Origin: Rhizobiaceae bacterium
GTDB lineage: Bacteria > Pseudomonadota > Alphaproteobacteria > Rhizobiales > Rhizobiaceae
NCBI GenBank assembly: GCA_025698895.1
Contig: JAILWO010000001.1
Span: forward strand, 655,001 to 719,000
DNA length: 64,000 nucleotides
Direction of reading: 5' to 3'
A program made the position numbers and the translations under genes. Of this stretch, positions 1 to 5,945 are shown piece after piece; position 1 is the first letter of the stretch; each line of letters opens with the position of its first letter. Under the pieces are notes generated by a model. The model saw only the letters and a program-made list of their open reading frames with translations. It had not been told where the DNA came from and made no database searches.

Positions 1-102
1 CAGTCCGAGAAGCATGACGGTGATGCTTATCGTTCTGCCCATAGCGCTGAAGATGACGCTGGTTTGCCATCTCGTGCGGTCTGGCAGAGCTGTATCGGTC
101 AT
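1..102 (-). CDS. Partial membrane protein downstream of TAXI receptor
   Basis: Only the first 34 codons lie in the window. An ATG at 102 follows a GGAG 8 bases upstream and the frame stays open to the window edge. The visible peptide has a polar start, then a hydrophobic stretch (SITVMLLGL) that looks like a first membrane segment. It lies 18 bases behind the TAXI receptor gene on the same strand, so the fused TRAP permease is the obvious candidate by context. The sequence seen is too short to prove this. Confidence 0.5.
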   Translation of the reverse strand, partial: MTDTALPDRTRWQTSVIFSAMGRTISITVMLLGL

Positions 103-120
103 CCGTCTGCTCCGCCGGAT

Positions 121-1113
121 CTATTCAACTATTCCGGCTTCGCGGTAGGCGCGAAGCGCTCCAGGATGAATGTCTTGCGTTTCCCAACCTGTGACGAGCG
201 CCGATCTGCTCATCAGCTTGCCGAGTGCATGGTATTCCGCGAACAGATCAACCTGCTCGATGATCGCCTTGGTGATCTGGTAGGCTGCCTCGTCGTCGAA
301 CTCGTCGTAGACGCACCATGCGACCGGTGACGTGAATGCCTCGATTTCAGATTCGAGGCCGTCGATGACGCCGGCCGGGATCGTCGCGGGATTGAGCGCG
401 GCACCTGCCGCGATCGTAGCCTCGACCGCCTCTTGCCCCCAAGAAATATGGTAAAGTGATCGACCCGAGGCGAGCAGCTCGTTCGTATGTGGGCTCGGCA
501 GGAACTGACCCTCTTCCGGGTCTAGATAGCCACCCACCACTATCGCGTCGACCTGACCCGCCATCGCCGATTTGACGCCCTGGTCGAGGCCCAGGGTCTC
601 GAATTCGATATCGTCCCTGAGGCCCCAACCATGCTCGACGATCTGGAGGGCCTGAATGGTCCAGCCGATCTGCGGCGGGCGACCCACCGCGACACGCTTG
701 CCAACCAGATCCTCTTTTGTCCGGATCGAGTCATCAAGGCTCGCCAGCCAGAGCGTGTTGAGATTGTAATTGGCGATGAGCTTGGCGCTTGGATATTTCT
801 GGTCGAATGGACCGGTGCCGGTCGTGGCCATTGGCTCCAGACCGGGCGTGTAGGCCATCATCGAGATCCGTCGCAATTCGGGATCGCTGTTGATCTTCTT
901 CACGTTGAAGACCAGTCCCGGCGATTCCGAAGATGTCAAACTGACGGCATCGGTGGCCGAGTTGACGATCTGCTCCAGTGCATTGCCGAGCACATAGGAA
1001 CCGGTGCCAAACGGAGCCGTCAGCAGATCGATTCGTTCCTGCGCGCTGACAGCTACAGTCGCGCTCACTGATAACGCCGCGATGACGGCGATTGAGCATA
1101 ATGTCTTTCTCAT
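121..1113 (-). CDS. TAXI-family TRAP transporter solute-binding protein
   Basis: This is a periplasmic receptor of about 330 residues, the usual size for the TAXI family. These receptors capture an organic solute for a TRAP-type secondary importer. A signal peptide (basic start, hydrophobic core, cleavage near SAQ at about residue 25) is followed by a TAXI-type fold with motifs such as LTAPFGTGSYVLG near the mature N-terminus. Two ATGs lie six bases apart. The second (1113) is 8 bases from GGAGG and the first only 2, so I take the second. The gene lies between an iclR-type regulator and a probable permease gene on the same strand. The substrate cannot be read from sequence. Confidence 0.88.
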   Translation of the reverse strand: MRKTLCSIAVIAALSVSATVAVSAQERIDLLTAPFGTGSYVLGNALEQIVNSATDAVSLTSSESPGLVFNVKKINSDPELRRISMMAYTPGLEPMATTGTGPFDQKYPSAKLIANYNLNTLWLASLDDSIRTKEDLVGKRVAVGRPPQIGWTIQALQIVEHGWGLRDDIEFETLGLDQGVKSAMAGQVDAIVVGGYLDPEEGQFLPSPHTNELLASGRSLYHISWGQEAVEATIAAGAALNPATIPAGVIDGLESEIEAFTSPVAWCVYDEFDDEAAYQITKAIIEQVDLFAEYHALGKLMSRSALVTGWETQDIHPGALRAYREAGIVE

Positions 1114-1197
1114 TCTCATTTCCTCCCTGGGCGGTTGCCTGAACTTGAGTGTCCCGGCGTTCGCATGTCATCGCCGCGACACCCGACTGAAGTCGAA

Positions 1198-1998
1198 CTA
1201 CGTGGCTGCAGAAGCAGCGACGCCCTCCATGCTGGTGCCATTCCTCTTCAGCGCCAGACTGAGGGCTTCCGCGGCCTCGCGCGCGGCCCGGATGGCATTC
1301 GCCTGAACATTGTCCTGCATGAGACGTGAGATGGGGCCGTTGACGCTGACGGAGGCGAACACTTGCCCGGCGCCATCGAAAACCGGCGCGCCGACTCCCC
1401 ATCCTCCAGCGATGCGCTCTCCCGACGTCACGATGTAGCCTTGGCGTCTTGTCGTCTCGAGACGGGACAGCAAGTCCGGGAGTTCGAGCCTGCGTCCACT
1501 CCCGGGAAGGACGAGATCTGCCTCAGCCAGCATCGCCGATGCCTTGTTTTCATCGAGGAATGCCAGGATCGATAAACTCGCCGCTCCTGCGTGAACCGGG
1601 GAACGTCGTCCCGGTGGCTGATCCCAGCGCAGCGGGTGCCGCGAGACGCGATGCGCCAGCACCACGACTTCGTTGCCACTCAGCACATTGAGTTGGACGG
1701 TCTCTCCACAGGTGTTACGCGCTGCTTCGAGCGGACCAGCCGCGAGTTCGAGAAGGCCGTTGCTGCCGATCTCGGCGATCGCCAGCGCCAGAAGACCGTA
1801 AGCGACGGAGAAAGTCCCGGACTGGTCACGCTGGAGAACGCCCTCGGCGACGAGCGATCGGGCGATGCGCAGAACTGTCGTTTTGTTCAGCCCGCACGTT
1901 GTCGCGAGTTCGGTGAGCGTCAGCCGACGCGCGCCGCCTTCGAAAGCGCGCAAAATCGCGAAGGTCCGGCTGATTGATCGGTTGTCATTATCTGACAT
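1198..1998 (-). CDS. IclR-family transcriptional regulator
   Basis: The 266-residue protein has the two-domain IclR layout. An N-terminal winged helix-turn-helix (about residues 8-62, with LTELATTCGLNKTTVLRIARSL) is followed by a GAF-like effector domain in which the SGERIAGGWGVGAPVFD block is typical. It precedes the TAXI receptor on the same strand with an 84-base gap, so it probably controls uptake or catabolism of that solute. Two palindromes lie directly upstream of its start and suggest autoregulation. Family assignment is firm; the effector is unknown. Confidence 0.9.
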   Translation of the reverse strand: MSDNDNRSISRTFAILRAFEGGARRLTLTELATTCGLNKTTVLRIARSLVAEGVLQRDQSGTFSVAYGLLALAIAEIGSNGLLELAAGPLEAARNTCGETVQLNVLSGNEVVVLAHRVSRHPLRWDQPPGRRSPVHAGAASLSILAFLDENKASAMLAEADLVLPGSGRRLELPDLLSRLETTRRQGYIVTSGERIAGGWGVGAPVFDGAGQVFASVSVNGPISRLMQDNVQANAIRAAREAAEALSLALKRNGTSMEGVAASAAT

Positions 1999-1999
1999 A

Positions 2000-2036
2000 G
2001 TTTCATCCAGTGAAACTCACTTTCATGCTATGAAAC
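2000..2036. promoter_or_regulatory. Twin palindromes at the iclR start, probable operator
   Basis: Two adjacent inverted repeats share one half-site. GTTTCA-N5-TGAAAC lies at 2000-2016 and TTTCAT-N3-ATGAAA at 2021-2035. They sit 2 to 38 bases upstream of the iclR start codon on the minus strand, where IclR-type autorepressors usually bind. The repeat structure is seen directly; binding by this IclR protein is inferred. Confidence 0.6.
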
Positions 2037-2220
2037 AGCACTGCTAGACTCCCGTCAACCCCTCGCCGGTTGTCGCTATCTGACTGGAAGGTTGATCGCC
2101 GAAGCCGCAAGCTCCCGCCGAGGGACAGCAGGGCATCACGAGTGCGACGTGACGCTGTAGGTGGAGCCCGCGATCGAGAGTGCGGGGTCACGATTTCACG
2201 TAATTTTGAGCCGCGTCAGC

Positions 2221-4233
2221 TCATGGTTCGAGCAGGTCGGCTAGAAACTCGGTGGCAGGCTCGACAGCGGACAGCCACAGCCTCTCCCTCGCTCGGGTAG
2301 CCGCGACATAGAGCAGATGACGCTCGGTGTCGTAGATTTCCTTCAGCGCGCGCTCGTCCGATGCGGCCAGCAATCGTGCTTCGCTCGGGACGACATCCGC
2401 GTCGCAGGCGATGACCGCGACGGCGCGGAACTCCCGTCCCTTCGCCTCGTGCATCAGGCCGACATGCACGTCGACGGCCTGCCGGGAAGAGGCCGCTGAA
2501 TTTGCAGCGTCCAACTCCTGCTCCGAGCGCACCAGGATGGCGATGGTGGAGGCATCGAAACCCTCTTCGATGCAGGCGGCGATCCATGCCGTTACGGCGG
2601 CTATCTCCTCCTCGCGATCCCGAAAGGTCCGGATCTGTGGCGCCGGTCCGTGAAAGACCGACGACACGCCGAGCCGGCTGTCTTCGCCGCCGTCCGCCTC
2701 AAGCAATCGCGGCGGCAGAAGCAGATCCGACTTGGTGCGTATCTGATGCGAAGTCCGGTAGTTGACCTTGAGACTGCGGGAGCGACCCTGGATGTCGACG
2801 CTTGCTGCCTTCCACGGGAAGGGCGAACGGAAGATACGCTGGCCGATGTCGCCGGCGAAGAACAGGCCGTTCGGCCGCCCGCCGGCGATCGCCGACACGA
2901 GATGAAGCTCGGGCACCGATATGTCCTGCGCCTCGTCAACGACGATGTGCGTGAAGGGCGGGGCGCCGATGTCGAGCGCCAGCCGATGCATCAGCCCGGC
3001 CTCGGTCAGCTTTCCCCGCGCGTCCAGCGTGTCGAGCACCCGCGAGAAGACGCGCCAGACCTCATCCCTGCGCGAGGCGGCCATCCGCACCTTGCGTCCG
3101 AGTCTTGGAAGATCGCGATAGGTATCGGCATCGCGCACGTCCCACGCATCCACGATCAGCCGCCATTCCTCGGCGAGGAAGCCGCGGGAAACGCCGGTTC
3201 CTTCGGCGCGCGCCGCCTCGAACAGAAGCGCCTCGACTTCCTCGTCATGGGCGATGGCGATCGCTCCGAAGCGTTCGGCGGCGAGCCGTCGCGCGGCGTC
3301 GGGCAGCGTGTCGACCACGATCCGCCCAGCAATGTCTGGTTGGCTTTCCGTGAGCCTCGCAAGCTTTCCCTTCAGCCCGTCGGCGAGCCCCGCCGAGAAG
3401 GTGGTCAGCAGCACCCGGTTGCCGGCATCCTCGCCGGCCAGCCGCACGGTGCGGTGCAGAGCCACCACCGTCTTGCCGGTGCCCGCCGATCCGATCACGC
3501 GTGCCGGGCCGTTGAAATCCCGCTCGACGAACTCGCGCTGCGCGGGATGCAGGAAGATCGCCCAGTCCTCCCAGGGCGCGTCGAGCGCGGCCGCCAGTTC
3601 GGCCTCGTCGCCGATGACGGTGAAGCGCCGGCGCGCGTCGGGATGGCTGTATCCGGTCTGCGTCGCGGCGGCCAGGCGGATGACGGGCCGCTCGCCCACG
3701 GCGGCCGCCAGCAGCGCTTCCTGCGCCTCATCGGGCAGATGCGTGGCGATGTCGAGCACGGTGTCCTCGGTCGCCTGGCGCACCGTGTCCAGCCAGTCCG
3801 CCGGCACGCCCCAGCTAAGCAGCGTCTCGTCGCTTTCGCGCGCGAAGATCGTCGGCTTGCGCACGGCCTCCTCGACATAGCGGCGCGTGACGACTTCCTC
3901 GACGCGCTCGTTGATCTCCACGATCTGCGCGGCACCCGTGCGCGGATGCTCCTCCATGCGCCGGCGCTGCGCCCAGTCATAGGCGTCGTCGTGATGGCCG
4001 ACGAAAGCCAGGAGCGTGTCGCCACCGCGCTTGTGCAGCACGATGCGGATGTCGCGATTGACCCGCGCCGACCAGAAGTCCGGGTCCTGGCAGCGGTCGA
4101 TCCGGTGCAGCGCAAGGCCGGGGCTTTCGGGATTGCTCTGGATGTCGAAGGCCGCGATCTTGACCGCCGCCTGTTCCTGCCCGGTGAGCCTGGAGAGGGC
4201 CTTCTGGAAGCTCTTGCCGAAGTAGACTGTCAT
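2221..4233 (-). CDS. RelE/ParE-like domain fused to UvrD/Rep-type helicase
   Basis: This 670-residue protein has two parts. Residues 1-95 resemble the RelE/ParE toxin fold (SFQKAL...L at the start, then DIRIVLHK and LLAFVGHHDDAYDWA). Residues about 225-670 form a superfamily 1 helicase with Walker A GSAGTGKT near 248-255, the DEAQD motif II, a late LMHEAKGREF motif and the final YVAATRAR motif VI. Its ATG overlaps the stop of the DUF4145 gene (ATGA), so it is the last gene of the restriction-like operon. The N-terminal domain may guide or gate the helicase rather than act as a free toxin. Domain calls are firm for the helicase and good for RelE. Confidence 0.85.
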   Translation of the reverse strand: MTVYFGKSFQKALSRLTGQEQAAVKIAAFDIQSNPESPGLALHRIDRCQDPDFWSARVNRDIRIVLHKRGGDTLLAFVGHHDDAYDWAQRRRMEEHPRTGAAQIVEINERVEEVVTRRYVEEAVRKPTIFARESDETLLSWGVPADWLDTVRQATEDTVLDIATHLPDEAQEALLAAAVGERPVIRLAAATQTGYSHPDARRRFTVIGDEAELAAALDAPWEDWAIFLHPAQREFVERDFNGPARVIGSAGTGKTVVALHRTVRLAGEDAGNRVLLTTFSAGLADGLKGKLARLTESQPDIAGRIVVDTLPDAARRLAAERFGAIAIAHDEEVEALLFEAARAEGTGVSRGFLAEEWRLIVDAWDVRDADTYRDLPRLGRKVRMAASRRDEVWRVFSRVLDTLDARGKLTEAGLMHRLALDIGAPPFTHIVVDEAQDISVPELHLVSAIAGGRPNGLFFAGDIGQRIFRSPFPWKAASVDIQGRSRSLKVNYRTSHQIRTKSDLLLPPRLLEADGGEDSRLGVSSVFHGPAPQIRTFRDREEEIAAVTAWIAACIEEGFDASTIAILVRSEQELDAANSAASSRQAVDVHVGLMHEAKGREFRAVAVIACDADVVPSEARLLAASDERALKEIYDTERHLLYVAATRARERLWLSAVEPATEFLADLLEP

Positions 4234-5210
4234 TTTCTCCCGGCCGGCGCCTTCTCGATCAGAAACTTCAGGTTTCCGAATGCGCTTATGAGAATTTCTT
4301 CATCATTTGAAGACAGCTTCGATCCTACGCTTGAGGTGTGCAACGCCCTATTTGCGAGTCTCCTCAGGTCATGCAGCGGTTTCTTTCGCCCTTTTACCCA
4401 AGCATGGTTCCTTGCACAGAAATCGATAAGATCGTTGAGGTCTTTGTCACCGATCTCCCCCCTCCCGTAGTGAACTTTTAGCAGCCGCTCGAGAACGGCG
4501 CGGCACATTGCAATGGCAGCATTCGGTGCGCCGACTACATAGGCCAAGATTGCCTCATCCAAGAGCGCTGCAAGGGTGCCAGGCCCGTTGCCCGGTGCTA
4601 TGTGACCTGGCACGATAGTCACAGGAATGCGGCGGAAGCGTTCTGACGCCGCGGTGAAATCGATCCCGATGACGCTCGCAAGATAATCACTTCCCTCAAC
4701 CGCTATGCGGCAGAGGTTGCGGATATAGTCGTCGTTCCCGTCGTCCTCTGCCTTGTCAGCCAGATAGCCGATACCCGCGTCCATCACCTGTCCGGCATTG
4801 TGGATGCGCGGATCGAACTCCACGTCAAAACCATAGTCCGGCGGCTCAGTTGGCTTAGGCGCTACGCGTTCAATCGGCTTCGCGAGATATTCTTCCGGAA
4901 GCTCGATATTTAAAGCGCCGCGAATGCCCGAAACGTCATTGATCGCTTCTCGCCAATGCTGCTTGAAATCCGCATAGTGGGCACGAAAATGATCAGGCAA
5001 TCCGACGTGAATTCGTTTGCCGTGATCGATGCGCCACTCAAGTTGGGTTCTGACCATGAACCAGAATAGCGCGTCGGAAGCTTCTTTAATGTTGGCGCTT
5101 TGAGAATAGAAATGAAGCAGGCGACGGGGTTCATATTTTGTGGCCTCGCGCAATGCGCTGAACCGAAGAAGAAATTCCTCGGTAAGGCGCCGTCTTGGGG
5201 GTGAGGTCAT
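4230..5210 (-). CDS. DUF4145-type protein of the restriction-like operon
   Basis: The 326-residue soluble protein has a C-terminal helical region (about residues 210-320) that matches DUF4145. Its pattern is AIAMCRAVLERLLK, then LIDFCARNHAWV, then LRRLANRALHT. DUF4145 domains often accompany or are fused to restriction and defence proteins, but their biochemical role is unknown. The N-terminal 200 residues are not recognised. The gene starts 2 bases after a relic sequence and overlaps the next helicase gene by four bases, so translation is probably coupled. Base composition is visibly less GC-rich than the methyltransferase and helicase cores around it, which suggests separate acquisition. 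Confidence 0.75.
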   Translation of the reverse strand: MTSPPRRRLTEEFLLRFSALREATKYEPRRLLHFYSQSANIKEASDALFWFMVRTQLEWRIDHGKRIHVGLPDHFRAHYADFKQHWREAINDVSGIRGALNIELPEEYLAKPIERVAPKPTEPPDYGFDVEFDPRIHNAGQVMDAGIGYLADKAEDDGNDDYIRNLCRIAVEGSDYLASVIGIDFTAASERFRRIPVTIVPGHIAPGNGPGTLAALLDEAILAYVVGAPNAAIAMCRAVLERLLKVHYGRGEIGDKDLNDLIDFCARNHAWVKGRKKPLHDLRRLANRALHTSSVGSKLSSNDEEILISAFGNLKFLIEKAPAGRK

Positions 5211-5212
5211 GT

Positions 5213-5340
5213 TTATATCCCCATCAGCTTCATCACCTCGCCCCCAGAAGGTTTGAGACCATAGCCACGTTGACTGCCGCCTGCTCCTGCCCCGTCAGCA
5301 TGATGAGGGATGTGAAGCTGGTGGCGATAAGGACGGTCAT
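5213..5340 (-). pseudogene. Chimeric relic: helicase start joined to methyltransferase tail
   Basis: Read leftward, an ATG at 5340 opens 35 codons starting MTV and containing LTGQEQAAV. This block is identical to residues 16-24 of the RelE-UvrD protein 1.1 kb downstream. The frame closes at 5233. Past a one-base deletion the DNA then reads GGEVMKLMGI and stop at 5213, which matches the last residues of the Mod protein (GDEVMKVLGV, stop). The insert is therefore a fused remnant of a helicase 5' end and a mod 3' end. It fills the whole space between two accessory genes. I do not expect a functional product, though the 35-residue peptide could be translated. Confidence 0.8.
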
Positions 5341-5343
5341 TGG

Positions 5344-5895
5344 TCAGGCAAGCGCCACTGTGGGCCACGCAAAGTGGAATCGATCGACATAGTATTGCTC
5401 ATAGAGGAACGTCAGATCGCTCTCCCAATCGCGTATCGCCGTCATGTAGTTGGGGTGGAGCCTCCGCTTTGCGTTCCTGACAAACGCGGCGATCGTCTCG
5501 GCCATCTGTTGCAAACGCATCGGCGATTCCGGCCCACCCCATTTTTCGAGATATGCTGGCTCAAATACCGGAGGAAGGCCGCCTTCGAATATCCCTTCCA
5601 GCATGCGGCGGCGAACGGGTGTGGCGACGCCGTTGGTCGAACCGACCTGATATCCCATGAACCGCAATAAGCCCTCTTTGAGCCAGCCGCCTGTCGACAG
5701 GCTGCCTGAACCGATTTCGGCATTGGTATCTGGCCATCGGAAATATTCGTCGGGCGACGGTGGCCGGCGGCGGCGGCGTTCCCACTCCTTGTGAAGTGCC
5801 TTGATTACCTGCCCAGCGTCGCTGGAAGTGGCACCTCCCTGGCGGCCGGCCTGGATTTCGATGGCATTTCTCCAGAGACGCATGATTTCGCTCAT
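5344..5895 (-). CDS. Unrecognised protein between mod and relic
   Basis: This 183-residue soluble protein matches no family I know. Two ATGs occur at 5901 and 5895. A GGAG lies 6 bases before the second and touches the first, so the second is used. It shows an R-rich stretch near residue 40, a W-P-D-T box with a following G-rich turn near residue 55, and a helical C-terminus rich in aromatic residues (YLEKWGG, then FLYEQYYVDRFHF). It starts 50 bases after mod and ends 3 bases before the relic ATG. Its GC content is lower than that of the Mod core. Context suggests accessory cargo of the restriction-like system. Confidence 0.7.
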   Translation of the reverse strand: MSEIMRLWRNAIEIQAGRQGGATSSDAGQVIKALHKEWERRRRRPPSPDEYFRWPDTNAEIGSGSLSTGGWLKEGLLRFMGYQVGSTNGVATPVRRRMLEGIFEGGLPPVFEPAYLEKWGGPESPMRLQQMAETIAAFVRNAKRRLHPNYMTAIRDWESDLTFLYEQYYVDRFHFAWPTVALA

Positions 5896-5945
5896 TTTCA
5901 TCTCCGGAAGCTTACCGATTATGCGCGGCTCACCCCCAGGCAATG

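Noticed and set aside
2650-4470. A 606-codon frame on the plus strand opposite the helicase and DUF4145 genes
   Set aside because: It is a mirror of GC-rich codon use in the leftward genes. It has no motif or ribosome site and crosses two well-supported genes.
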